Shown piece after piece: positions 43,433 through 51,835 of a stretch of DNA of 64,000 bases; the stretch's first letter is position 1; every line of letters begins with the position of its first letter. Source of the stretch: Glutamicibacter protophormiae (GTDB lineage Bacteria; Actinomycetota; Actinomycetes; Actinomycetales; Micrococcaceae); the NCBI RefSeq assembly GCF_014647495.1, contig NZ_BMPH01000003.1, forward strand, positions 124,001 to 188,000, given 5' to 3'. A program made the position numbers and the translations under genes. Under the pieces are notes generated by a model. That model had not been told where the DNA came from, did no database searches, and saw only the letters and a list, made by a program, of their open reading frames with translations.

Positions 43433-44845
43433 ATGGTATCCGTGAGCGCAGAACGTAGGAACGAAGCAACCCGATTGGTAATTCTCGGCGGCGGCCCGGG
43501 CGGATATGAGGCAGCCATGGGCGCGGCCCAGCTGGGAGCCAACGTCACCGTGGTGGAACGTGCGGGCATGGGTGGTTCAGCCGTGCTGACTGACGTTGTG
43601 CCGTCGAAGACCTTGATCGCCACCGCGGATGCGGTGCGACGCGTGAAGCACGCTGAGACCTTCGGTGTCCACGTGGATGGACTGGATTCGGCAGTAACCG
43701 ACTTTTCGGTGGTCAACCACCGTTTGCTGGACCTTGCCAAGGAGCAGTCCGGCGATATCCGCACCACCTTGGAACGTGCCGGCGTGCGCATCATCATTGG
43801 CGAAGGCCGCCTGGTGGACAACCGCACCGTCCATGTATCGCGCCCCGACGGGTCCGAGCAGACCGTTGAGGCCGACGCGATCCTGTTGGCGGTTGGTGCG
43901 CATCCGCGCGAGCTTCCCACTGCCAAGCCGGATGGGGAGCGCATCTTCAACTGGACCCAGATCTACAACATGAACGAGGTGCCCGAGCACCTGATCGTGA
44001 TCGGCTCCGGTGTGACCGGTGCCGAGTTCGCTTCCGCCTACAACTTGCTGGGCGCCAAGGTGACCTTGGTCTCCTCGCGCGACCGCGTGCTTCCTGGCGA
44101 GGATGCCGATGCGGCCGGCGTGCTGGAGGATGTCTTCAAGTCCAACGGCGTGAATGTCGTGGCGCAGGCCCGCGCCGAAGGCGTGGAGCGCAAGGGGGAC
44201 AAGGTCTTCGTGACCCTGGCCGACGGCCGCGTGCTGGAAGGCAGCCACTGCCTGGTTGCCGTGGGTTCCATTCCGAACACCGAGGGCTTGGGCTTGGAAG
44301 AGGCCGGCGTGCAGCTGACCAAGTCCGGGCACATCCAGGTTGACGGCGTCTCCCGCACCACCGCGACCAACATCTACGCCGCCGGCGACTGCACCGGCGT
44401 ATTCGCGCTGGCCTCCGTTTCCGCAATGCAGGGGCGTATTGCCGTCGCCCACCTGCTGGGCGATTCGGTAAAGCCGCTGAACCTGGACCTGGTGGCATCG
44501 AACATCTTCACCTCCCCTGAGATCGCAACTGTCGGCGTGACCCAGCGGGCCGTGGCTGAAGGCAAGTACCAGGCCAATATCATCAAGGTCGACCTGAACA
44601 CCAACGCCCGCGCCAAGATGATGAACGTTGACCAGGGTTTCGTGAAGATCGTCTCCCGCAAGGGTTCGGGAACCGTGATCGGCGGCGTTGTCGTGGCACC
44701 GCGCGCCAGCGAACTGATCTTCTCGCTGGCCTTGGCCGTACAGAATTCGTTGCATGTGGATGACGTGGCGGAGACCTTCACGGTCTACCCGTCGCTGTCC
44801 GGTTCGTTGGCCGAGGCAGCGCGCCGCCTGCACCGGCACAGCTAG
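43433..44845 (+). CDS. lpdA: NAD(P)H-quinone dehydrogenase, LpdA type
   Basis: A 470-residue flavoprotein of the pyridine-nucleotide-disulfide oxidoreductase fold: FAD site LVILGGGPGGYEAA, NAD(P) site LIVIGSGVTGAEFAS, and the C-terminal dimer domain. Where lipoamide dehydrogenase has the redox-active C-x4-C, this reads GGSAVLTDVVPSK, so both cysteines are absent. That loss is known in the Mycobacterium LpdA (Rv3303c) group, which reduces quinones rather than lipoamide. A terminator follows at 44861-44903. Confidence 0.9.
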   Translation: MVSVSAERRNEATRLVILGGGPGGYEAAMGAAQLGANVTVVERAGMGGSAVLTDVVPSKTLIATADAVRRVKHAETFGVHVDGLDSAVTDFSVVNHRLLDLAKEQSGDIRTTLERAGVRIIIGEGRLVDNRTVHVSRPDGSEQTVEADAILLAVGAHPRELPTAKPDGERIFNWTQIYNMNEVPEHLIVIGSGVTGAEFASAYNLLGAKVTLVSSRDRVLPGEDADAAGVLEDVFKSNGVNVVAQARAEGVERKGDKVFVTLADGRVLEGSHCLVAVGSIPNTEGLGLEEAGVQLTKSGHIQVDGVSRTTATNIYAAGDCTGVFALASVSAMQGRIAVAHLLGDSVKPLNLDLVASNIFTSPEIATVGVTQRAVAEGKYQANIIKVDLNTNARAKMMNVDQGFVKIVSRKGSGTVIGGVVVAPRASELIFSLALAVQNSLHVDDVAETFTVYPSLSGSLAEAARRLHRHS

Positions 44846-44860
44846 TCGCAATAGCCGCTG

Positions 44861-44903
44861 GGCCGCCGCTCTTTCCGAACTTCGGAAAGGGCGGCGGCCT
44901 TTC
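44861..44903 (+). terminator. Terminator after lpdA
   Basis: GGCCGCCGCTCTTTCC pairs with GGAAAGGGCGGCGGCC (one mismatch) and is followed by TTTCCC. Confidence 0.85.
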
Positions 44904-45074
44904 CCATTTGTGACATCGACTAAAGCAGATTTGTTCTCTGGATCTTCACAGAACGCGATTGCTCTGATATGGAGTTTGAAGAGATGGTACTAGTCATCCC
45001 GTATTCAAGGGACTACGAATTTGTGCAGGTCGGAGCCTGAATCATCGGTGAGTGATTGACGCATTCGAATCAAA

Positions 45075-45091
45075 TGTCCAAATAGTGGACA
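45075..45091. promoter_or_regulatory. TGTCCA-N5-TGGACA palindrome upstream of the MHS transporter
   Basis: A perfect inverted repeat with a 5-bp spacer, 77 bp before the transporter ATG. Its form resembles IclR-type operators. The 320-bp gap between lpdA and the transporter contains only this, the lpdA terminator and a Shine-Dalgarno (AAGGAG before 45168). Confidence 0.5.
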
Positions 45092-45167
45092 CCGGTATCC
45101 GTATGCTGAGCACGCGGGTTTAGGATTGTTACATTCGATTATCGCTCATCACTAAGGAGAAGCCTCC

Positions 45168-46556
45168 ATGTCGAAGGCTAATACCGCGGTAGCGCCAAAG
45201 GAGAATACCCGTGGCCGGGTGCTGTTTGCCAGCATGATCGGCACCACGGTGGAGTTCTTCGACTTTTATGCGTATGCCACTGCATCTGTGCTGGTTTTCC
45301 CGGCCCTGTTCTTCCCGAACGCAACGACGATCAACGCGATCCTCTCCTCGTTCGCCATCTTCGGCGTGGCTTTCATTGCCCGCCCGCTGGGTTCGGTCGT
45401 CTTCGGCCATTACGGCGACAAGCTCGGCCGCAAGGGCACGCTGGTTGCTTCGCTGCTGCTGATGGGCATTTCGACATTCCTGATCGGTTTCCTGCCTCCG
45501 GCGCAGGGCATGTGGACCGTGCTGGCGCCGACGGCGCTGGTGCTGTTGCGCTTCGCCCAGGGCCTGGCATTGGGCGGCGAATGGTCGGGTGCCGCATTGC
45601 TGGCCACCGAGAACGCCCCGAAGAACAAGCGCGCGATCTACGGAACCTTCCCGCAGCTGGGAGCCCCGGTCGGCTTCATCATCGCCAACTTGATGTTCGT
45701 GCTCCTGCAGACCTCGCTGACTCCCGAGCAATTCATGGCCTGGGGCTGGCGCATTCCGTTCTACTTCTCGGCTGTCATGGTCGTCATCGGACTGTGGGTC
45801 CGCCTGAAGCTGGTTGAATCGCTTTCCTTCCAGAAGGTGATTTCGCAGGACAAGGTCCTCAAATCGCCATTCAAGGCAACCATGAGGCACCACTGGCGCC
45901 CGGTTGTTGCCGGTACCTTCATCATGGTGGCCACCTACGTGCTCTTCTACCTGATGACTTCCTTCACCTTGACCTACGGCACCGCTCCTGCCACCGAGGA
46001 AGCGGCCCGCGCCGCGGCCGAGGCCAAGGGCAAGGTCTTCGACGCTGCCGGGTTCGTCCCGGGCCTGGGCATCGATCGTCCGGTCTTCTTGACGATGCTG
46101 ATCATCGGCGTGGTGTTCTTCGGTATCTTCACCGTGGCCTCCGGACCGCTGGCCGAGAAGTTCGGCCGTCGCAAGTTCCTGATCTGGGTCACCGTGGCGA
46201 TCCTGATCTTCGGCGCCGGCTGGACGCTGTTCTTCGGTCCGGGCCAGGCCGCCGCCATGGTGGGCCTGATCGTTGGCTTCACCCTGATGGGCCTCACTTT
46301 CGGCCCGATGGCCGCATACCTGCCTGAGCTGTTCCCGTCGAACGTGCGCTACACCGGCTCGGCCATCGCCTACAACATGTCTTCCGTGATCGGTGCTGCC
46401 CCGGCCTCGTTCGTGGCCATCGCACTGTGGAATGCCGGTGGCGGCAACACCGTGGGCGTGGGCATCTACCTGGCCATCGGTGCAGTCCTGACCCTGGTTG
46501 CACTGTTCATGACCCGCGATACTTCGGATGTGGACATGGAAGAGTTCGTCGAGTAA
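45168..46556 (+). CDS. MHS-family (metabolite:H+ symporter) transporter
   Basis: A 462-residue MFS protein with 12 membrane segments. The MHS subfamily signature is visible: GTTVEFFDFYAYATASVLVFP in helix 1, GHYGDKLGRKGTL after helix 2, RFAQGLALGGEWSGAALLATENAP, and GPLAEKFGRRKFL after helix 8. Relatives import proline/betaine, shikimate, citrate, alpha-ketoglutarate or aromatic acids; the substrate is not determined here. AAGGAG lies before the ATG. It is monocistronic with its own terminator (46591-46630). Confidence 0.9.
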   Translation: MSKANTAVAPKENTRGRVLFASMIGTTVEFFDFYAYATASVLVFPALFFPNATTINAILSSFAIFGVAFIARPLGSVVFGHYGDKLGRKGTLVASLLLMGISTFLIGFLPPAQGMWTVLAPTALVLLRFAQGLALGGEWSGAALLATENAPKNKRAIYGTFPQLGAPVGFIIANLMFVLLQTSLTPEQFMAWGWRIPFYFSAVMVVIGLWVRLKLVESLSFQKVISQDKVLKSPFKATMRHHWRPVVAGTFIMVATYVLFYLMTSFTLTYGTAPATEEAARAAAEAKGKVFDAAGFVPGLGIDRPVFLTMLIIGVVFFGIFTVASGPLAEKFGRRKFLIWVTVAILIFGAGWTLFFGPGQAAAMVGLIVGFTLMGLTFGPMAAYLPELFPSNVRYTGSAIAYNMSSVIGAAPASFVAIALWNAGGGNTVGVGIYLAIGAVLTLVALFMTRDTSDVDMEEFVE

Positions 46557-46590
46557 CTAACTCCGGCGTGATGCGCAGATGACGCACGAA

Positions 46591-46630
46591 TAGCCCGTAT
46601 CAACCTTTCGAGGTTGGTACGGGCTTTTCT
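46591..46630 (+). terminator. Terminator after the MHS transporter
   Basis: AGCCCGTA-CAACCT pairs with AGGTTG-TACGGGCT around TTCG, followed by TTT. Confidence 0.9.
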
Positions 46631-46643
46631 ATTTTCCTAAAAA

Positions 46644-47363
46644 CTAAACAGCGGGTGCTCTGCCATTCATCCAAATGACAATGTCGAGGACTCTAAGAAG
46701 AGACAACTTGTGCGCGGCAGGGACACTTGCGCGCAGTACCCGGGCGAAATCTTGTACGGGTTGGTATTCTTCCTCAGTTAGTTGCATTGCCTCCCACCAC
46801 ATCTGCCAGAAATCGCGATCCGTTGCTTCCAGCTCCGCAAGGACAATGCTGTCCTGTATCGGAACCAAATGGGGACGCTTTCGAGCCATGAGTTTGCTTG
46901 TAAGAACGGGCCCCATGCCCCATAACTTTTCGGAAGGACTACGCCGGAGAGTATTCCACAGCCGCTGTAGTGCGGAGTGTTCGTCGTACATGGTGAAAGT
47001 GCATGAGGGATCATTAATCGCAAGATTAGTTGGGATAGAAGACAAGATCTCGGAGATTTCATTTTTCCGTGTCTCAAGAAATGCCCAAGCTGCTCGCGGC
47101 GGCACATTTACAGAAAGAAATGAGACCGCCACGATGTCACTAGCCGTGATTTCATTAGGATTTTCGTCATGAACGGCGAGTTCATCGAAATGCCGCCCGA
47201 CAAATGCATCGTGGCCGGAGGCAGCATTGCCCTCCAAATATGTAGATAAATGCTGAATGGCCAAATGGTTTGGCGTCAATTTGCCAGTTTCAAAATTTCC
47301 GAGCTCATTACTGAGGTAGTCGAGCACCAAACGATCAGGATTGTCATCGAGATTTCTAAGCAA
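46644..47363 (-). CDS. DUF6308-like hypothetical protein, low GC
   Basis: A 239-residue protein with NEITASDIVAVSFLSVNVPPRAAWAFLE, then GMGPVLTSKLMARKRPHLVPIQDSIV and WMNGRAPAV at the end. The K-L-x-A-R-K-R-P-x-L-x-P-I-x-D segment is typical of an uncharacterised actinobacterial family I assign to DUF6308; the part resembles a helix-hairpin-helix glycosylase-like core, but that is speculative. Codon use is clearly lower in GC than the flanking genes, suggesting acquisition. It stands alone, converging on the MHS terminator. Confidence 0.75.
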   Translation of the reverse strand: MLRNLDDNPDRLVLDYLSNELGNFETGKLTPNHLAIQHLSTYLEGNAASGHDAFVGRHFDELAVHDENPNEITASDIVAVSFLSVNVPPRAAWAFLETRKNEISEILSSIPTNLAINDPSCTFTMYDEHSALQRLWNTLRRSPSEKLWGMGPVLTSKLMARKRPHLVPIQDSIVLAELEATDRDFWQMWWEAMQLTEEEYQPVQDFARVLRASVPAAHKLSLLRVLDIVIWMNGRAPAV

Positions 47364-47548
47364 GGTTGTTCCTCATCACTATGGTTTTCTGTGGGGAATA
47401 TCGTCAATCTAATTTTGCCTTCATTCAGCACGCAGTACTTGAATTGCCCCCAATGTGAATGACACGGCATCAGATATGCCCTTACATCAGCGTTCCGATC
47501 GTGGAAGCATGGCACTCACGAACGAAGTATCGGTGATGAGGAGCCAGC

Positions 47549-48289
47549 ATGAAAATCGCAGTGGCCGGAGGGACCGGAGTTATCGGGAAGCAGGTTGTCC
47601 AGAAAGTCGATGCCGCAGGACATGAACCCATCGTGCTTTCTCGCTCGGCGGGGTGCGACCTCACCAATGAGCATTCAGTGCGCCGGTGGCTGGTTGGTTG
47701 CGAAGCAGTGATTGACGTATCCGGGTCGTCGACGACCAGTGCTTCGGCGTCCATGCGCTATTTCACGCAGTCCACGGCCAACCTCTTGATCGCCGGCCGT
47801 GAGTCCGGAGTGCGAAACCACGTGGCCCTGTCCATTGTCGGCGCGGCGCAGATCGACGCCGGATACTATGCGGGCAAGGCGGCTCAGGAGCGGATGCTGC
47901 GCGTCCTGCCCGGCGGCTATACGCTGCTGCGCACCACGCAGTTCCATGAATTTATCGGGCAAACCATCAATCGGCTCTCTGCAGGACCGGTGCAGGTGGC
48001 ACCCAAGATGCGCCTGCAGCCGATTGCCGGCAGCGAAGTGGCTCAGGCCTTGGTCGAGTTGGCTGTGCAACCGGTAGCGGGAATCGTGCAGGAGCTGGCC
48101 GGACCCAGGGAAGAATGGATGCCCCAGCTCTTCGCCCAATACCTGGCCAAGAAGAACCAGTCTCCGAGGATTGTCGAGGTGCCGTTGCCCGGAGCGATGG
48201 GCAAGGCCATGCGCGAAGGAGGGATCCTGCCCGGGCCGGGCGCAAGGCTCGGGATCGAAACCTACAGTGATTGGTTGGCCAATCAGTAG
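47549..48289 (+). CDS. NmrA/SDR-like NAD(P)-binding protein
   Basis: A 246-residue atypical short-chain dehydrogenase. The nucleotide motif AGGTGVIGKQV is at residues 6-16; HVALSIVGAAQIDAGYYAGKAAQERML carries the Y-x-x-x-K (YYAGK) pair, and LRTTQFHEFIGQTI matches the NmrA-like group. Such proteins bind NADP(H) and may reduce or sense small molecules. GAGGAG lies five bases before ATG. The next gene begins about 85 bp downstream on the same strand. Confidence 0.85.
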   Translation: MKIAVAGGTGVIGKQVVQKVDAAGHEPIVLSRSAGCDLTNEHSVRRWLVGCEAVIDVSGSSTTSASASMRYFTQSTANLLIAGRESGVRNHVALSIVGAAQIDAGYYAGKAAQERMLRVLPGGYTLLRTTQFHEFIGQTINRLSAGPVQVAPKMRLQPIAGSEVAQALVELAVQPVAGIVQELAGPREEWMPQLFAQYLAKKNQSPRIVEVPLPGAMGKAMREGGILPGPGARLGIETYSDWLANQ

Positions 48290-48374
48290 TGCAAGAGTCG
48301 GGCGGAATCTTGAACAACCAGCGCATTCACGGCATAGGGGATTGCAGAGCCGAGGCAAGCGAGAGTTGGGGGAA

Positions 48375-48839
48375 ATGAACGAGTTCGATCTATACCCGGA
48401 TGACACAGGAGGATTCGATGTCCGAGTCGATGGGCGTTTCCTTCGGGACATTTTGTCGGAGGCTGAGGAAGAGCGATTCCCCTTCATTTCCCTGCTGCGA
48501 CGGAGTCTGAGTCCGAGCGTTCTGGAGATGCAATTAAGGCGATTTTGCGGCGATGCTCCAGGAGAGTTCTATCCGCATCGGGTCTGGCTATATTTTTGCC
48601 CGGTATGTTTTGATGAAGGCTGCGGGGGTGTCAGCGTCAATATACAAACTTCGGGGGAGCATGTCATATGGAGCAATTTCTGCTTTGACAGCGAACCTGA
48701 AGAAGGGGAAACGGAGCAGGGCTTGCTTGAAGAAGACGATGCGCTTCTGGAAGTGGGACCGTTGATTTTCGACAAGACCAAGTATCTGGCAGCCGTGACA
48801 TCCCTAGGCAACGACCTATTAGGCCGTCGCAGGATATGA
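48375..48839 (+). CDS. Hypothetical acidic protein with a CPxC-type cysteine cluster
   Basis: A 154-residue protein starting MNEFDLYPDDTGGFDVRVDG. The middle reads VWLYFCPVCFDEGCGGVSV, with three cysteines spaced C-x2-C-x4-C, and a later NFCFDSEPEEGETEQGLLEEDD is very acidic. I recall similar uncharacterised proteins from soil actinobacteria but no function. ATG 48375 has GGGGGAA directly upstream; the open frame further left is antisense-like. Composition is moderately low in GC. Confidence 0.7.
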   Translation: MNEFDLYPDDTGGFDVRVDGRFLRDILSEAEEERFPFISLLRRSLSPSVLEMQLRRFCGDAPGEFYPHRVWLYFCPVCFDEGCGGVSVNIQTSGEHVIWSNFCFDSEPEEGETEQGLLEEDDALLEVGPLIFDKTKYLAAVTSLGNDLLGRRRI

Positions 48840-48971
48840 GACTCCTGGTCAGCAGGGAATACGTGTCTGCTATGGCGGTATTCGACCGGCACGCCGCGTT
48901 GGAGGGAATCGGATGCCGGAGGGCTTGGTTCGCGTGCTGCGCGAACCAAGCCCCGACGTTGCGTGGAACTC

Positions 48972-50756
48972 CTACTTCTCGTCGTTGATCGAAGCGATCA
49001 CGGCGCCCGAGGACAGCGTCTCGCCCGGGGTGACTTCCAAGCCTGCAATGATGCCGTCGCGGTGCGCGGTGATCGGCTGTTCCATCTTCATGGCTTCCAG
49101 CACCACAATCAGGTCGCCCTCGGAGACCTCGGCGCCGTTCTCCACGGCAACCTTCACGATGGTGCCCTGCATCGGTGAGCGCAGCTCGGCGCTGTTGGCC
49201 CCGGCGGCGCCGGCGGCCTTGCGGCCCGGCTTGCGCTTCTTCTTGGCTGCGGTGCTCTTTTCCGCACCGTTGGAGGACACCGAGCCCAGCGACGCCGGAA
49301 GGGTCACCTCCAGGCGCTTGCCGCCCACCTCGACGGTGACGGTGGTGCGCTCGGCATCCTGCTCCTCGGCCTGTTCGGCAGGGAACGGGTGCGGAGCAAT
49401 GAAGGTGTCGAATTCGGTCTCGATCCAGCGGGTGTGCACCCGGAACGGTCCCTCGGCCGGAACGAATGCCTGGTCGCTCATCACGGCGCGGTGGAACGGC
49501 AGCACGGTGGCCATGCCCTCGATCTGGAATTCCTCCAGCGCGCGGCGGGCACGGGCGGCGGCGATCTCACGGGTCGGCCCGGTGACGATCAGCTTGGAGA
49601 TCATCGAGTCGAAGTTGCCCGAGACGCTCTCGCCCTGCTCGATGCCCGAGTCGACGCGGACGCCCGGACCGGATGGCAGGTTCATCTTGGTGATGGTGCC
49701 CGGGGTCGGCATGAAGCCGCGGCCGGCGTCTTCGCCGTTGATGCGGAACTCGAAGGAGTGGCCGCGCAGCTCGGGGTCGCCATAGCCCAGCTCTTCGCCG
49801 CGGGCGATGCGGAACTGCTCGCGCACCAGGTCCATGCCGGCGACCTCTTCGGAGACCGGGTGCTCAACCTGCAGGCGGGTGTTGACCTCGAGGAAGGAAA
49901 TGACACCGTCCTGGCCCACGAGGAATTCGCAGGTGCCGGCGCCGGAGTAGTTGGCCTCGCGCAGGATGGCCTTGGAGGATTCGTACAACCGGGTGACCTG
50001 TTCTTCGCTCAGGTACGGGGCCGGAGCCTCTTCCACGAGCTTCTGGTTGCGGCGCTGCAGCGAGCAGTCGCGGGTGGACACCACCACGACGTTGCCGTGC
50101 ACGTCGGCCAGGCACTGGGTCTCCACATGGCGCGGGGCGTCCAGGAAGCGCTCGATGAAGCATTCGCCGCGGCCGAAGGCTGCAACGGCTTCGCGGACGG
50201 CGGAGTCGTACATCTCGCCGATTTCCTCGCGGTTGCGCACCACCTTGATGCCGCGTCCGCCGCCGCCGTAGGCGGCCTTGATGGCCAGCGGCAACCCGTA
50301 TTCGTCGGCGAACGCGTAGACTTCCTCGGCGGACTCGACAGGGTCCTTGGTGCCGGGCACCAGCGGGGCACCGACCTTCTCCGCGATATGGCGGGCCTTG
50401 ACCTTGTCGCCCAACTTGTCGATGGCTTCTGGGGGCGGGCCGATCCACGTCAGGCCGGCGTCGATGACAGCCTGGGCGAACTCGGCATTCTCCGAGAGGA
50501 AGCCGTAGCCCGGGTGGATGGCGTCTGCACCGGAGCGTTCTGCGGCGTCCAGGATCTTCTCAATGCGAAGGTACGATTCGGCTGCGGTGGTGCCGCCCAG
50601 CGCGTAGGCCTCGTCGGCCAGGCGCACGTGCAGGGCATCGCGGTCGGAGTCTGCATAGACGGCAACCGATTCGATTCCTTCATCGCGGGCGGCACGGATA
50701 ATGCGCACTGCAATTTCGCCGCGGTTGGCGATCAGTACCTTCGTCAATGGATTCAT
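48972..50756 (-). CDS. Biotin carboxylase / BCCP alpha subunit of acyl-CoA carboxylase
   Basis: A 594-residue subunit that carboxylates biotin with ATP and bicarbonate for acetyl- or propionyl-CoA carboxylase. Biotin carboxylase: [21 protein letters not shown] (start), the ATP loop [11 protein letters not shown], the [14 protein letters not shown] signature and the [13 protein letters not shown] segment. A linker rich in Lys/Ala leads to a BCCP domain with the biotinyl lysine in EAMKMEQP near the C-terminus. ATG 50756 is preferred (AAGG six bases upstream). No beta subunit is in the window; maf lies 4 kb away, the usual neighbourhood. Confidence 0.94.
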   Translation of the reverse strand: MNPLTKVLIANRGEIAVRIIRAARDEGIESVAVYADSDRDALHVRLADEAYALGGTTAAESYLRIEKILDAAERSGADAIHPGYGFLSENAEFAQAVIDAGLTWIGPPPEAIDKLGDKVKARHIAEKVGAPLVPGTKDPVESAEEVYAFADEYGLPLAIKAAYGGGGRGIKVVRNREEIGEMYDSAVREAVAAFGRGECFIERFLDAPRHVETQCLADVHGNVVVVSTRDCSLQRRNQKLVEEAPAPYLSEEQVTRLYESSKAILREANYSGAGTCEFLVGQDGVISFLEVNTRLQVEHPVSEEVAGMDLVREQFRIARGEELGYGDPELRGHSFEFRINGEDAGRGFMPTPGTITKMNLPSGPGVRVDSGIEQGESVSGNFDSMISKLIVTGPTREIAAARARRALEEFQIEGMATVLPFHRAVMSDQAFVPAEGPFRVHTRWIETEFDTFIAPHPFPAEQAEEQDAERTTVTVEVGGKRLEVTLPASLGSVSSNGAEKSTAAKKKRKPGRKAAGAAGANSAELRSPMQGTIVKVAVENGAEVSEGDLIVVLEAMKMEQPITAHRDGIIAGLEVTPGETLSSGAVIASINDEK

Positions 50757-51044
50757 CATGAACCTTGTCTTCAAAAATTGGGGGTTTCTCACCTAGGAGC
50801 CTATCGTTTTTGTGGGAACTATATGTAGTTAACCGCTCAAACCGGGGTGTTTGGCCAGAAACTTTGGAGGATTCCTACAAAATGGGCCTCCCGATGATGA
50901 AAGCCTGTTGCGGCCGGCTCCGGCGCATCCGTGGTGCACGGGTCGAGGGCCCGGAAGTCGCAAACGGCTCGACGGGATGAATTCCGCTGGATCTAGCTCA
51001 TAAGCGCCGGCAACAGGTCCCTGCTTGTTCCCTCCGAGGCAGGC

Positions 51045-51560
51045 TTAGGCACGTGCCCGGTGGCGCCGCACGGCCGCACGATTCGCGCAGCGGACACAGC
51101 AGTATCGCTGGCGCCCATTACGCGTCACGTCCACCACGACGTTGGCGCACGGGGAGGCTTCACAGCGGTGCAGCCGGTGCATGCCGCGGGTGGTCAGGTG
51201 CAACGCGGTACCGGTGCAGATGACCGAGCGGAGAACTTGTGGCATGCTTTGGCCGTCGTCGCGGTAGTGCAGATGCCAGCCCTCGTTGTCATGGTCGACG
51301 AGGCGCGGATGGGTTGCTGCCGAGGCCAGCTGGAGATTGAGCAGTTGCGCCCGTTCCCGGTCCGAGGGGGCGTCGACCACCTCAAGCCAATCATCAATCA
51401 CCAAGCGTACTTTGGCGTGGTCGTCGGGCAGGCTGGGGAAGGGCATGGTCATGCCTACCTCACGGGTACGCTCTTCAATGCCGTCACGGTCCAAGGGCCA
51501 AGCGTTGGCCAGGGACGACGCGAGCAGGACGGCGTATTCGCCGTAAGGGTTGAGTTGCAT
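51045..51560 (-). CDS. CGNR zinc-finger protein (CANR variant)
   Basis: A 171-residue protein of the ABATE/CGNR family. The N-terminal part (YGEYAVLLASSLANAW) is the ABATE domain; the C-terminus has the zinc finger HRCEASPCANVVVDVTRNGRQRYCCVRCANRAAVRRHR. The diagnostic CGNR reads CANR here. These proteins are putative stress-related DNA-binding regulators. The start at 51560 faces a small gene on the other strand with 25 bp between them, so the two may share a regulatory region. Confidence 0.85.
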   Translation of the reverse strand: MQLNPYGEYAVLLASSLANAWPLDRDGIEERTREVGMTMPFPSLPDDHAKVRLVIDDWLEVVDAPSDRERAQLLNLQLASAATHPRLVDHDNEGWHLHYRDDGQSMPQVLRSVICTGTALHLTTRGMHRLHRCEASPCANVVVDVTRNGRQRYCCVRCANRAAVRRHRARA

Positions 51561-51585
51561 AAGGTCATTACATCATGCTGATCTC

Positions 51586-51786
51586 ATGACCTACATAGCC
51601 AGGGCCGAAAAGCCTGAAACCCTGAACCACAGCGACGGCGGCAAGCACAGCTGGGAAGTTGAATCCCGGCATTGGACCTCTGAGGGAGAGGTGCTCTACC
51701 AGCTCTGCAGCACCTGTTCCTGCCGTCGCCTGCAGCTGCGGCCATTCATGCTGCAATCATCGTTGCACGTCCATGAACTGCGGTAG
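51586..51786 (+). CDS. Small Cys-containing protein divergent from the CGNR gene
   Basis: A 66-residue protein, MTYIARAEKPETLNHSDGGKH onward, with LYQLCSTCSCRRLQLRP (three cysteines) in the middle. The HSWEVESRHWTSEGEVLYQLCSTC stretch looks like a zinc-ribbon half seen in other small actinobacterial proteins. The ATG is 25 bp from the CGNR start, so leaders are very short or absent. Support comes from composition and arrangement only. Confidence 0.55.
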   Translation: MTYIARAEKPETLNHSDGGKHSWEVESRHWTSEGEVLYQLCSTCSCRRLQLRPFMLQSSLHVHELR

Positions 51787-51835
51787 AGACTTTTTAGGTT
51801 GCGCGGATGAAGCCCGCAACCGCGCAACGAAACTC

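Noticed and set aside
49389-50828. Open frame opposite the biotin-carboxylase gene
   Set aside because: The real gene on the other strand has complete biotin carboxylase and BCCP motifs.
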